From assembly GCA_946528555.1 (NCBI GenBank), contig CAMMYS010000028.1, positions 1 to 20,575 of the forward strand: a DNA stretch of 20,575 bases, written 5' to 3'. Positions within the stretch are counted from its first letter, which is position 1. The number at the start of each line of letters is the position of its first letter. This document shows, piece by piece, positions 5,559-13,224 of the stretch. Position numbers and translations under genes: made by a program. Origin of the DNA: an uncultured Mycoplasmatota bacterium (GTDB taxonomy: Bacteria; Bacillota_I; Bacilli_A; RF39; UBA660). The notes beneath the pieces were generated by a model. That model saw nothing but the letters and a program-made list of their open reading frames with translations, was not told the origin of the DNA and made no database searches.

Positions 5559-7706
5559 ATGAACTTTCTGGTTATGTTGATAACTTGTTTTGTTTTTTCT
5601 GTTACTTTAGGTATTGTTTTTATATTTAAAAATAGAGTTCGTACAGAAGAATCAAAAATATATTCAATATTACTTTATTCAAATTTGATAGGTATTGTTC
5701 TAGAATCATGTTGTATATATTTAAGTAACTATTATTTTGAATCATATTTTTATGATATTATTATGCGTATTTATTTTACATATATTTTGTTTTTTAATAC
5801 AGTTTTGTTGTTCTATGTTTATTCACTTTATACTACTGAAGAAACAAAAGAAAAGTATAAGTTTGCAAAATTATGTACTTTTACTGCTTTATTAATTGGA
5901 GCAATATGCGCTATGCTTTTACCTGTAGATAAACATGTCGGATATGCTGTGGGTATTGCTGTTAAATTTATTTACGTTTACTCTAGTGCCATATTTACTG
6001 CTGTTATTGTAGTTATAATCATAAATAGAAAAGATATGAAAATCAAAAAAGTATTCCCGTTTTTCTTATTGGGAATGATGATGCTTGCACTAGCGGTGGT
6101 TCAAAGAGAGCATCCTGAATTAACTATTTCTACTGCTGTTCACTTTTTAACAGTATTTATAATGTTTAATACAATTGAAAATCCCGATGCTAGAGTTATT
6201 GAATTAGAAGCTCAAGCAAAAGAAAATGCTATTATGGCAAGTAGAGCTAAATCTGAATTCTTAAGTAGTATGTCACATGAACTTAGAACTCCACTTAATG
6301 CAATTGTTGGTTTAAGTGAAGATGTTGAATCATTTAAAAATGAAGTTCCAATAGACGTACAAGAAGACTCAGTTGATATTATTAATGCTTCAAATACATT
6401 ACTTGAATTAATAGGTGGTATCTTAGATTTAAGTAAAATTGAAAGTGGAAAATTAGAAATAGTTGAAAGTGATTATGCTCCTAAAGAAGAGATTGAATCA
6501 CTTGTTAAAATACAAAGAACTAAAGTTGCTGAAAAGCCACTAAAGTTTAATACTGAAATATCAGATGATATTCCGGAAGTATTATATGGAGATAGATTAA
6601 GAATTAAACAAGTTCTTAACAACTTAATTAGTAATGCTATTAAATATACAGAAAAAGGTCAAATAGATTTTACTGTTAATTGGGATAAAGCATCTAGTTC
6701 ATTGGTAATAAAAGTAGCTGATACTGGACGTGGTATTAAACCAGAAGATATGGATAAACTATTTGCTAAGTTTGAAAGATTACAAGTTGAAAAGGTATCT
6801 TCTGTACAAGGTACTGGACTTGGTTTATCTATAACTAAAGATTTAATTGAACTTATGGGCGGAACTATTACAGTAGATAGTGTATATGGAAAAGGAAGTA
6901 CATTTAATGTAATTATTCCTCAAAAGATAGGTAGTAAAGAAGCTTTAGAAAAGATGAAAGCAGAACAAGAAAACAGCGTACCTAAGAATCTTAACTATAG
7001 TAATATGAGAATTCTTGTTGTTGATGATAATCCATTAAATATTAAGGTTCTTAGAAAAGCTATTAAAGCATATAACTTTATTATAGATGAGGGATCTAAT
7101 GGTTTAGAAGCTGTAAATAAAGTTAAATCTGGTAATAAATACGATATTATTTTAATGGATATATTAATGCCACTTATGGGTGGAGCTGAAGCAATTGCTA
7201 ACTTAAAACAAATACCTGGATTTAATACTCCAGTAGTTGCTTTAACTGCAGATGCTATGACTGGTGCTAAAGAAAAATATATGGGTCTTGGATTTAATGA
7301 TTATTTAGCTAAACCATTTTCAAGAGATATCATTGCTAAAAAATTATATGATATTTTAGGAGCAGGTAGCCCTGAGCCATCACCAACAGCAACAAATAAT
7401 GCACCAACTTTAGAAGAAACAATTAAACCTGCTGATGTTAGTGCTGCTAATAATACTTTACAAGAACAACAAATAATGATGACTATGGGTACTCCAGCAC
7501 CACAACCAGTTGCTCAACCTCAACAAGTTGTTTATGCACAACCAGTATATGCTCAACCTGTATATGCACAACCGGTTTATGGGCAACAAGGACAACAACA
7601 AGTTGTGTACACTCAACCAGTATATACTCAACCAGTATATACACAACCAGTAATGCCTCAACAACCAGTTCAACAACCTGAAAATAAAGATGAGGGAGTT
7701 CTATAA
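5559..7706 (+). CDS. Membrane hybrid sensor histidine kinase with receiver domain and Q/P-rich repeat tail
   Basis: The 715-residue protein starts with about seven hydrophobic segments (residues 1-205) and little extracellular material, so it probably senses a signal in or near the membrane. A linker helix leads to the phosphoacceptor motif SHELRTP (His240). The ATPase domain shows the N box with Asn359, DTGRGI (388-393) and GTGLGL (418-423). The receiver domain is intact: VVDD (487-490), phosphoacceptor Asp534, Thr563, Lys585. After residue 600 comes a low-complexity tail with pentapeptides AQPVY/TQPVY, unusual for a cytoplasmic kinase end. Its stop overlaps the start of the HPt-like gene (TAATG), so the two are coupled and likely partners. 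Signal and output are unknown; no DNA-binding regulator is nearby. Confidence 0.93.
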   Translation: MNFLVMLITCFVFSVTLGIVFIFKNRVRTEESKIYSILLYSNLIGIVLESCCIYLSNYYFESYFYDIIMRIYFTYILFFNTVLLFYVYSLYTTEETKEKYKFAKLCTFTALLIGAICAMLLPVDKHVGYAVGIAVKFIYVYSSAIFTAVIVVIIINRKDMKIKKVFPFFLLGMMMLALAVVQREHPELTISTAVHFLTVFIMFNTIENPDARVIELEAQAKENAIMASRAKSEFLSSMSHELRTPLNAIVGLSEDVESFKNEVPIDVQEDSVDIINASNTLLELIGGILDLSKIESGKLEIVESDYAPKEEIESLVKIQRTKVAEKPLKFNTEISDDIPEVLYGDRLRIKQVLNNLISNAIKYTEKGQIDFTVNWDKASSSLVIKVADTGRGIKPEDMDKLFAKFERLQVEKVSSVQGTGLGLSITKDLIELMGGTITVDSVYGKGSTFNVIIPQKIGSKEALEKMKAEQENSVPKNLNYSNMRILVVDDNPLNIKVLRKAIKAYNFIIDEGSNGLEAVNKVKSGNKYDIILMDILMPLMGGAEAIANLKQIPGFNTPVVALTADAMTGAKEKYMGLGFNDYLAKPFSRDIIAKKLYDILGAGSPEPSPTATNNAPTLEETIKPADVSAANNTLQEQQIMMTMGTPAPQPVAQPQQVVYAQPVYAQPVYAQPVYGQQGQQQVVYTQPVYTQPVYTQPVMPQQPVQQPENKDEGVL
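7536..7655 (+). repeat. Pentapeptide-coding 15-bp tandem repeats in the kinase tail
   Basis: Three copies encode AQPVY (7536-7580), then a Gln-rich interruption (GQQGQQQVVY), then two TQPVY and one TQPVM (7611-7655). Synonymous differences between copies show they are not all freshly duplicated. In-frame slippage could change copy number without breaking the gene. Confidence 0.85.
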
Positions 7707-8182
7707 TGGCAATATTTAAAAATGATGATGAAATTAGTGAAGAACTATTAAAGAAGAGCGAGGCTGCTTCTAAAAATGCCCAAGAAGTTGTTATAGATAA
7801 TTCTGGAGAAATTGCTGTTAATGATAAACATAGTTTAGAATATTTAAAAACTAATGGTATAGATGCTAATGCAGCAATAGATATATTGGGTGATAAAGAT
7901 TTATTTGCTAAAAGAATAAGAGATTTTGTTAGTTTAGCTAAATCTAAATATGGAAGTTTAATGGAATGTAAAGCTAACATGGATATGAATAAATATGCTC
8001 TTGAATCTGAACAGTTAAAGAAAGAAACTAATGTCCTTGGGATAAATGATTTATTCATAATGGCTAAAGCACATGAACAAAAGGCTAGTGCTGGTGATAC
8101 TAATTATGTTATAGAAAACTTCAAAACTTATGAAGATGAATTAATGAGAGTTATAAAAATAGTTGAAGAATATATTAATTAA
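7706..8182 (+). CDS. HPt-like protein lacking the phosphorylatable histidine
   Basis: The 158-residue protein has a disordered, charged N-terminal 45 residues, then a helical domain that aligns by eye with histidine phosphotransfer (HPt) domains: GIDANAAIDILGD at 51-63, the DLFAKRIRDFV helix at 65-75, the active helix SEQLKKETNVLG at 101-112, and ahead of the last helices LFIMAKAHEQKASAGD (116-131). In HPt proteins the active helix reads xHxLKGxxxxxG; here the His is Glu102, and the Lys after Leu is kept (Lys105). It therefore cannot take part in ordinary phosphotransfer. It overlaps the hybrid kinase gene by one base, which makes the kinase receiver its likely partner. It may be a constitutive mimic, inhibitor or scaffold. 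HPt fold assignment is moderately sure; function is inference. Confidence 0.75.
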   Translation: MAIFKNDDEISEELLKKSEAASKNAQEVVIDNSGEIAVNDKHSLEYLKTNGIDANAAIDILGDKDLFAKRIRDFVSLAKSKYGSLMECKANMDMNKYALESEQLKKETNVLGINDLFIMAKAHEQKASAGDTNYVIENFKTYEDELMRVIKIVEEYIN

Positions 8183-8206
8183 CACAGTTTAAATACTGTG
8201 TTTTTT
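8181..8206 (+). terminator. Intrinsic terminator of the kinase operon
   Basis: Stem AACACAGT / ACTGTGTT (8 bp), six-base loop, six-T run; the left arm begins within the stop codon. Confidence 0.88.
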
Positions 8207-8263
8207 ATTTTAAAAAGTGTTTTTGACATTTTATTCTTATTATATATTAGGGAGTGTTTTAAA

Positions 8264-8292
8264 TTGAAAATAATATATAAATGTAGTAAAAT
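8264..8292 (+). promoter_or_regulatory. Promoter of the vanZ-ybeY-dgkA-cdd-era-recO operon
   Basis: TTGAAA (8264-8269) and TAAAAT (8287-8292) are 17 bases apart, with AAGGAAAAGGG (8301-8311) as ribosome binding site before ATG 8317. A further TTGACA at 8223-8228 has only a poorly spaced -10 (TATATT at 8243) and may be a second, weaker promoter. Confidence 0.6.
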
Positions 8293-8316
8293 GTTTATAG
8301 AAGGAAAAGGGTTATT

Positions 8317-8916
8317 ATGAGGAAAGCTATTATAGATATAATTGATATGTCTTGGCCAACAATCGTTATTGTCGTATGTATATTAACAATAATGAGACTT
8401 GCTATGCTTTTTAAAGGTGAACGAAAAAAATTTGTTTTTCATGAAGAAATCTTTAATTTGATATTTATTATATACTTAATGGTTTTATTTAGGCTTGTCA
8501 CTAGTCAAGATTTGCCTGGTGGTGGAACTAATTTTACTCCTTTCCGAGAAATATTAAGATATGATTATGGAACTAATGGTTTCTATAAACAAGTATTTGG
8601 CAATATTTTATTATTTATTCCACTTGGATATTTTTTTACAAAATATTGTAGAATTAAAAGATTAGGTGGAATAATATTAACATCATTGTTAGCAAGTTTA
8701 TCTATAGAAGTTGTTCAACATTTTATAGGTAGATGTTTTGATATTGATGATGTTATATTAAATGTTACTGGTGGTGTAATAGGATTTTTGATATATATTG
8801 CTTTAGATGCTATATCAGATCATTTGCCAAATTTTATGAGAAGAAATTGGTTTTATAATGTTTTAACTATATTGCTTTTATTAGCAGGAGTTATATTTTT
8901 AATTAAAATACTATAG
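8317..8916 (+). CDS. VanZ family membrane protein
   Basis: The 199-residue protein has about five membrane segments (roughly 14-31, 45-63, 93-107, 117-133, 148-165) and a final one at 181-197. The VanZ signature is clear: TNFTPF at 71-76, GNILLFIPLG at 95-104, the SxEVxQ helix (Ser129, Glu131, Gln134), and DIDDVILN..GG at 142-153. VanZ of Tn1546 confers low-level teicoplanin resistance; the biochemical role of chromosomal homologues is not settled but is linked to the cell envelope. It opens an operon; ybeY starts eight bases after its stop. Nothing here implies glycopeptide resistance, since no other van genes are present. Confidence 0.9.
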   Translation: MRKAIIDIIDMSWPTIVIVVCILTIMRLAMLFKGERKKFVFHEEIFNLIFIIYLMVLFRLVTSQDLPGGGTNFTPFREILRYDYGTNGFYKQVFGNILLFIPLGYFFTKYCRIKRLGGIILTSLLASLSIEVVQHFIGRCFDIDDVILNVTGGVIGFLIYIALDAISDHLPNFMRRNWFYNVLTILLLLAGVIFLIKIL

Positions 8917-8924
8917 GGGATAAT

Positions 8925-9368
8925 ATGAAAGATTATATTTTTAATACAACTAAAGAAAAAATTGATACAGAAGAATTAGATAAAGTAATTACTTTTGCTT
9001 GTAAACATTTGAAAATTAAAAATCCATTATTAAATATAGTTATAGTTGATAATGAAAAGATTAGAGAAATAAATAGAGAATATAGAAATAAAGATGCTGT
9101 TACTGATGTAATATCTTTTGCTTTTGAAGAAGTTAAAGATGTTAATTATGAAGACGTTAGATTTTTAGGTGAAATATATATTTCTTATGAAAGATGTGTT
9201 GAACAAGCTTCTGATTATGGTCATAGTGTAAGACGTGAGTTTTGCTATTTAGCAGTTCATGGATTATTACACTTATTAGGATATGATCATATGAATGAAG
9301 AAGACAAAAAGGTAATGAGAGCACTTGAGGAGGAAATATTAAATGAATATGATATCACGAGAGGATAG
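8925..9368 (+). CDS. ybeY: Endoribonuclease YbeY (rRNA maturation factor)
   Basis: YbeY is a single-strand endoribonuclease involved in 16S rRNA 3'-end maturation and ribosome quality control. The 147-residue protein carries the family's zinc motif HGLLHLLGYDH, giving ligands His112, His116 and His122, and the upstream segment YRNKDAVTDVISFAF with the conserved arginine and TDVLSF-like stretch. Length is normal (about 150). GGGGAT precedes the ATG. Its last 26 bases overlap dgkA, consistent with coupled translation. The ybeY-dgkA-cdd-era neighbourhood is common in Bacillota. Confidence 0.96.
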   Translation: MKDYIFNTTKEKIDTEELDKVITFACKHLKIKNPLLNIVIVDNEKIREINREYRNKDAVTDVISFAFEEVKDVNYEDVRFLGEIYISYERCVEQASDYGHSVRREFCYLAVHGLLHLLGYDHMNEEDKKVMRALEEEILNEYDITRG

Positions 9369-9744
9369 AAAAAGAGAAAAAGGACTAAAGAAGTTTATTA
9401 GAAGTTTTGAGTATCCTGTTAAAGGACTTAGATATGCATATAGAAATGAACAAAATTTAGCAGTTGATGTTGGTATTGCATTAATAGTAGTATTAGCAGG
9501 TTTTATATTTAAAGTGTCTGTTACTGAATGGGCATTACTTGCTTTAACTATAGGGTTAGTTATATCTTGTGAGTTAATTAATACAGCTATAGAAGCAGTA
9601 GTTGATTTAGTTACTGAAGAATATCATCCTCTTGCTAAAGTTGCTAAAGATACAAGTGCGGCAGCAGTATTTGTTTTTGCAATTGTTGCAGTTATAGTAG
9701 GAATTATAATATTTGGACCAAAACTAATTGCTATATTGTTTTAG
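9343..9744 (+). CDS. dgkA: Diacylglycerol/undecaprenol kinase (DgkA family)
   Basis: This small integral membrane kinase uses ATP; Gram-positive members mainly phosphorylate undecaprenol, recycling the lipid carrier for cell-wall synthesis. The 133-residue protein has a basic N terminus, three membrane helices (about 41-56, 62-78 and 107-131), and the family signature ELINTAIEAVVDL (Glu77, Asn80, Glu84, Asp88) followed by HPLAKVAKDTSAAAV (Lys102, Asp103). GAGGAGG at 9327-9333 is nine bases from ATG 9343, so that start is preferred over the in-frame ATG 9349. It starts inside ybeY. The preference for undecaprenol is inferred from the lineage. Confidence 0.94.
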   Translation: MNMISREDRKREKGLKKFIRSFEYPVKGLRYAYRNEQNLAVDVGIALIVVLAGFIFKVSVTEWALLALTIGLVISCELINTAIEAVVDLVTEEYHPLAKVAKDTSAAAVFVFAIVAVIVGIIIFGPKLIAILF

Positions 9745-9753
9745 GAGGATTAA

Positions 9754-10134
9754 ATGAAAGATAGATTATTAAAATTATTAGAAAATAGTTATGCACCATA
9801 TTCACATATGAATTTTGCATGTATAGTAGAAACTAAAGATGGTAACTTTTATGAAGGAGTTAACATTGAAAATGCTTCATATGGAGCAACTGTATGTGCT
9901 GAAAGAAATGCAATATTTAATGCTGTTTCTCATGGAGAAAGAGAGTTTAAAACATTATATTTAATGACTAGTAGCGATGAAATATGTTATCCATGTAATT
10001 TATGTAAGCAAGTATTTCTAGAATTTTTTGATAAAGATGTAATATTTAATATAATGACTAAAAGTGGAAAAATGGAAATATTAACATTTGATAAATTAAT
10101 GACTACAACATTTACTAAGGAGGACTTAGTATGA
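9754..10134 (+). CDS. cdd: Cytidine deaminase
   Basis: This enzyme hydrolyses cytidine and deoxycytidine to uridine and deoxyuridine in pyrimidine salvage. The 126-residue protein has the substrate-binding YAPYSHMNFA segment near residue 13, the catalytic CAERNAI motif (zinc ligand Cys48, proton shuttle Glu50) and PCNLCKQ with zinc ligands Cys81 and Cys84. Tetrameric Cdd usually has PCGxCRQ; here Asn replaces Gly and Lys replaces Arg, a mild deviation near the zinc site. AGGAGG lies directly upstream. The stop overlaps the era start by four bases (ATGA). Confidence 0.95.
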   Translation: MKDRLLKLLENSYAPYSHMNFACIVETKDGNFYEGVNIENASYGATVCAERNAIFNAVSHGEREFKTLYLMTSSDEICYPCNLCKQVFLEFFDKDVIFNIMTKSGKMEILTFDKLMTTTFTKEDLV

Positions 10135-11027
10135 AAAGTGGCTTTGTAACTATTGTTGGTAGACCAAACACTGGTAAAAGTACACTTTTAAATTCAATTA
10201 TTAAAGAAAAGATTGCTATTATTAGCCCTAAACCTCAAACAACAAGAAATTTAGTACAAGGAATATATAATGAAGAAGATACTCAAATAGTATTTGTTGA
10301 TACTCCTGGTATTCATAAACCTGTTGATAAATTGGGTGTTGCTTTAAATGCACAATCTTATTATTCAATAAATGATGTAGATGTTGTATTACTTGTAGTT
10401 GATGCATCAGTTCCTTATGGAAAAGGTGACCAATTTATAATTGATAAATTAGTTGGATTAAAAAAACCAGTGTTTTTAGTTTTAAATAAAATAGATAAAT
10501 TAACAGATGATCAAATAATTCTTAAAATTAATGAATATAAAGATTTATATGAATTTAGTGAAATTATTCCATTATCTGCTTTAAAAAATGATAATATTGA
10601 TAGATTAATAAAAGTTCTAAAAGATTATTTACCTGATAATGTTAAATATTTTATGGATGGAGAGACAACAACTGCAGATACTGAGTTTAGATTATCTGAA
10701 TTAGTTAGAGAAAAAATATTTATACATACTAATGATGAAGTTCCTCATTCAATATCATGTAAGTTAATTGGTTATGAAGAAGGAAAAGATTTAATTAAAG
10801 TATATGTAGATATAATAGTAGATAGAGATTCTTTAAGAAAAATAATAGTTGGACACAATGGTAGTATGATTAAAACTATTGGTCATGAAGCTAGAATAGA
10901 TATGGAAGAATTGCTTGGTAAAAAAGTATATTTAGAACTATATTGTAAAACTATTAAAAAATGGAGAGAAAAAGAAAAGTATATTAAAGATCTTGGATAT
11001 TTACTTGAAAGTGAAGAAGAAAAATAA
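10131..11027 (+). CDS. era: GTPase Era (30S ribosome assembly)
   Basis: Era is an essential GTPase that binds the 3' end of 16S rRNA and assists 30S assembly, acting in the same pathway as YbeY. The 298-residue protein has the G1 loop GRPNTGKST (10-18), TTR in switch I (37-39), DTPG (57-60), NKID (119-122) and a SAL G5 motif, followed by the C-terminal KH domain with VGHNGSMIKTIG as its RNA-binding loop (typically GxxGxxI). G1 has Thr where most Era proteins have Val (GxPNVGKS). Length is normal. It overlaps cdd and is followed three bases later by recO. Confidence 0.97.
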   Translation: MKSGFVTIVGRPNTGKSTLLNSIIKEKIAIISPKPQTTRNLVQGIYNEEDTQIVFVDTPGIHKPVDKLGVALNAQSYYSINDVDVVLLVVDASVPYGKGDQFIIDKLVGLKKPVFLVLNKIDKLTDDQIILKINEYKDLYEFSEIIPLSALKNDNIDRLIKVLKDYLPDNVKYFMDGETTTADTEFRLSELVREKIFIHTNDEVPHSISCKLIGYEEGKDLIKVYVDIIVDRDSLRKIIVGHNGSMIKTIGHEARIDMEELLGKKVYLELYCKTIKKWREKEKYIKDLGYLLESEEEK

Positions 11028-11030
11028 TTT

Positions 11031-11756
11031 ATGAAAATTATTAGTGTAGATGGAATTGTTATTAGTAGTACAGCTTATAGAGAAACTAGTAGAATAATTA
11101 ATATATTTACTAAAGATATGGGTATAATAGGATGTATTGCTAAGGGAAGTAAATCATTAAAGAGTAAATTAAGATTACCAAGTGAAAAGTTTGCTTATGG
11201 TACTTTTCATATGTATTATAAAGAAGATGGTTTATCTACTTTAATAGATGGTGATATTAAAAATTATTTTATTAATATTAAAAGTGATATTGTTAAAATA
11301 AGTTATCTTTCTTATATATGCGAATTAGCATCAAATGTATATAAAGAGAGTAATGATAATGAAGTATATGATTTGATGGAAAGTGCAATATTAAAAATAG
11401 AAGATAATCATGATCCTAAAATAATTACTAATATATTAGAATTACAGTATTTAAGTTATTTAGGTATTAATTTAAATTTAGATAATTGTGTTAAATGTGG
11501 TAGTTCTAAAATAGTTACACTTTCTTTATCTAAAGGTGGATATATTTGTGGTAATTGTAGAGATAATGAACCTATATTAGATGGAAAAGTATTAAAAATG
11601 TTAAGATTATATTATTATGTTGATATATCTAAAATTAGTAATCTAGATATTGATAAAAATGTTAGTGATATGATTGATACAATAATTGATGAATATTATG
11701 AACAATATTCAGGAGTATACTTAAAAAGTAAGAAAATATTAAAAGATTTAACATAA
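11031..11756 (+). CDS. recO: DNA repair protein RecO
   Basis: RecO acts with RecF and RecR to load RecA on SSB-coated single-stranded DNA. The 241-residue protein has the N-terminal OB-fold (DGIVISSTAYRETSRIINIF near residue 6, GCIAKGSKS at about 34-42), a helical middle, and a zinc module with CVKC (Cys153, Cys156) and CGNC (Cys173, Cys176). Length matches the family (about 240-260). It begins three bases after era and has no strong ribosome binding site of its own, so coupling to era is likely. Its last codons form the left arm of the operon terminator. Confidence 0.93.
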   Translation: MKIISVDGIVISSTAYRETSRIINIFTKDMGIIGCIAKGSKSLKSKLRLPSEKFAYGTFHMYYKEDGLSTLIDGDIKNYFINIKSDIVKISYLSYICELASNVYKESNDNEVYDLMESAILKIEDNHDPKIITNILELQYLSYLGINLNLDNCVKCGSSKIVTLSLSKGGYICGNCRDNEPILDGKVLKMLRLYYYVDISKISNLDIDKNVSDMIDTIIDEYYEQYSGVYLKSKKILKDLT

Positions 11757-11766
11757 ATCTTTTTTT
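11741..11766 (+). terminator. Intrinsic terminator of the vanZ-recO operon
   Basis: Stem AAAAGATTT / AAATCTTTT with loop AACAT and a T run. The left arm is recO coding sequence and the stop codon spans the loop and right arm. Confidence 0.85.
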
Positions 11767-11769
11767 ATT

Positions 11770-11792
11770 TGTTATAATTATGATTGGGTGAG
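11770..11792 (+). promoter_or_regulatory. Extended -10 promoter and ribosome binding site of the paralogous pair
   Basis: TGTTATAAT (11770-11778) directly follows the recO terminator; no good -35 is visible. GGGTGAG (11786-11792) is the ribosome binding site for ATG 11796, so the mRNA leader would be about 10 bases. Confidence 0.6.
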
Positions 11793-11795
11793 AAT

Positions 11796-12479
11796 ATGAA
11801 AGATGAAGATATATTAAGAGAATATTATAATAATAAAGATTCACATTTAATGAGTTATAATTTTGATATAAAAGAATTAGTAGATAATTTTACCATACTA
11901 AATTTTGTTAAGAATGGTAGAAAAGCATGTTTATCTGAAGAAGGCGTGGATTTTGGTGGGTTTTTTATTTGCACACCAAAACAATATGTGATAGGATATA
12001 ATTCTAATTATGGAGTTGGAGCTCATATAACAGCAAAAGCTAGGGCTATGAAGGATATTCTTGGAGGTGGAACATTAACAAGAATAGATGAACTTACAGA
12101 GTTAGGACAAATGTGTACAGAAAGATATATTACAGGAAGACTTGCTTATGAAAATACTGGTACTGATCTTTCAGGAAGACTTAGAATAGGTGGTATATTT
12201 GATATATCAATTAAAGATAATTCTGATAGTATTAGTCGTAATATGTTTGAATCATTTAAAAAGTTCTATGATGATTATAATAAAGAAATAGAACTTGCTT
12301 GTAATAATTCTGGTGGTTCATTTCATGTTTCATTCTATAATAAAGATACTAAGAAGAGAGTGGAAAGTAATAATTTAGATTTAATATATAGTTATTTAGA
12401 AAATCATATAGATGAAAATTTAGATGATGAAGAAGATGAAGTAATAATAGGAGTTCCTACAAAAGATAAACAATTATAG
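11796..12479 (+). CDS. Uncharacterised protein, paralogue of the following gene
   Basis: I do not recognise this 227-residue protein. It looks soluble, with no signal peptide or membrane segment. It shares a clear scaffold with its neighbour: YNFDIKELVDNF (21-32), a conserved core GGFFICTPKQYVIGYN (54-69), a GVGAH...AR segment with His77 and Arg83, LGGG at 89-92, an FESFKKF helix (151-157), and an acidic C-terminal block NLDDEEDEVIIG (208-219). The core looks like an alpha/beta domain with a possible active or binding site around Cys59, Lys62, His77 and the Gly-rich turn; this is inference. I chose ATG 11796 behind GGGTGAG over the in-frame TTG 11784. The pair forms its own transcript between two terminators. 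Confidence 0.75.
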   Translation: MKDEDILREYYNNKDSHLMSYNFDIKELVDNFTILNFVKNGRKACLSEEGVDFGGFFICTPKQYVIGYNSNYGVGAHITAKARAMKDILGGGTLTRIDELTELGQMCTERYITGRLAYENTGTDLSGRLRIGGIFDISIKDNSDSISRNMFESFKKFYDDYNKEIELACNNSGGSFHVSFYNKDTKKRVESNNLDLIYSYLENHIDENLDDEEDEVIIGVPTKDKQL

Positions 12480-12499
12480 TTATTTATAGGGGGGGTAAA

Positions 12500-13147
12500 A
12501 TGGTATACAGAAATGCTAATAGAAAAATTTCAAGAGAAAAGTATGGATACAATATAAAAGAATTAACTAAAGATTTTTCTTTCTTTGATTTTACTCATTC
12601 TGTTCAAATAGGAGATGTTGAATATAATGGTGGCATTTTAGTATGTACTCCTAAACAATATATATTAAGTTATAATTTAGGATTTGGTAGTGCTTCACAT
12701 AATGCAACATTTGCTAGAGTTGAAAAAGATTTACATGGTGGTGGAAGTATATTAATTGAAGATGAATTAGGACTATGTGAAAAATGTAGAAATAAATATA
12801 TACATGCTAAAATATTATATGGAAGAGTTGATCCTTTAAATTATAGTTTTAAAGGTTTTATAGATTTTTATATTCCTGATAAGATTAGCCCTAAGTCTTT
12901 TGAATCATTTAAAGAGTTTTTTAAAGATTTTGCTAGTGAAATATCTTTGGTAAATAGAAATGTACAAAATTTTAGTATTAATTATTGTATTTATAGTAGA
13001 GGAAAATACTTTTTCAATAGTAATATGGAAGAAATATATAATTGTTTACAAAGTGTAGTAGACTATAATTTAGATGATGAAGAAAGTGAATATATAATAG
13101 GAAAAGATACTAAAAATAAGGTTTTAAGATTTAGAAGTTTGCTCTAA
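12500..13147 (+). CDS. Uncharacterised protein, paralogue of the preceding gene
   Basis: This 215-residue protein of unknown family lies 20 bases after its paralogue. Matching blocks in the same order are YGYNIKELTKDF (15-26), GGILVCTPKQYILSYN (44-59), GSASH...AR (His67, Arg73), HGGG (79-82), FESFKEF (134-140) and NLDDEESEYIIG (190-201). Between these blocks the sequences have diverged widely, so the duplication is old. It has an extra LCEKC pair at 92-96 where the paralogue has only MC. Its ribosome binding site is an unusual run of seven Gs (12489-12495), five bases before ATG 12500. Its last codons form the left arm of the terminator. No function can be assigned. Confidence 0.75.
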   Translation: MVYRNANRKISREKYGYNIKELTKDFSFFDFTHSVQIGDVEYNGGILVCTPKQYILSYNLGFGSASHNATFARVEKDLHGGGSILIEDELGLCEKCRNKYIHAKILYGRVDPLNYSFKGFIDFYIPDKISPKSFESFKEFFKDFASEISLVNRNVQNFSINYCIYSRGKYFFNSNMEEIYNCLQSVVDYNLDDEESEYIIGKDTKNKVLRFRSLL

Positions 13148-13156
13148 ATCTTTTTT
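13126..13156 (+). terminator. Intrinsic terminator after the paralogous pair
   Basis: Stem AAGATTTAGA / TCTAAATCTT (10 bp), seven-base loop, six-T run; the stop codon lies in the right arm. Confidence 0.88.
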
Positions 13157-13178
13157 ATTTTTTTAATCATTAAAAAAA

Positions 13179-13205
13179 TTAGCACTTTGTGCTTGACATT
13201 GCTAA
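13179..13205. promoter_or_regulatory. Upstream imperfect CIRCE-like operator
   Basis: TTAGCACTT, nine bases, then CATTGCTAA: the 9-9-9 layout of CIRCE (TTAGCACTC-N9-GAGTGCTAA) with three mismatches. It covers the -35 of the hrcA promoter. HrcA binding here is inferred. Confidence 0.6.
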
Positions 13206-13220
13206 AAAATGTATTATAAT
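13193..13220 (+). promoter_or_regulatory. hrcA operon promoter
   Basis: Consensus TTGACA (13193-13198) and TATAAT (13215-13220) with a 16-base spacer. Transcription would start near 13227, inside the main CIRCE element, so HrcA would block it when bound. Confidence 0.88.
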
Positions 13221-13224
13221 TATA

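Noticed and set aside
7483..8058. A 191-codon open frame on the minus strand across the kinase tail and HPt-like gene
   Set aside because: It is antisense to two well-supported genes, and its repetitive end is just the reverse reading of the QPVY repeats. It has no ribosome binding site or recognisable motif.
8264..8320. An 18-residue leader peptide (TTG start) overlapping the vanZ start
   Set aside because: There is a GGGAG upstream, but the TTG coincides with the likely -35 of the vanZ promoter, and the peptide has no regulatory codon run.
8317..8916. A glycopeptide resistance locus based on VanZ
   Set aside because: VanZ family proteins are widespread in Bacillota and no vanHAXY or vanRS-type set accompanies it.
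11796..13147. Toxin-antitoxin or immunity function for the paralogous pair
   Set aside because: The two proteins are homologous to each other and of equal size, with no toxin motif. They are also far from the peptide locus, so there is no positive evidence for this.
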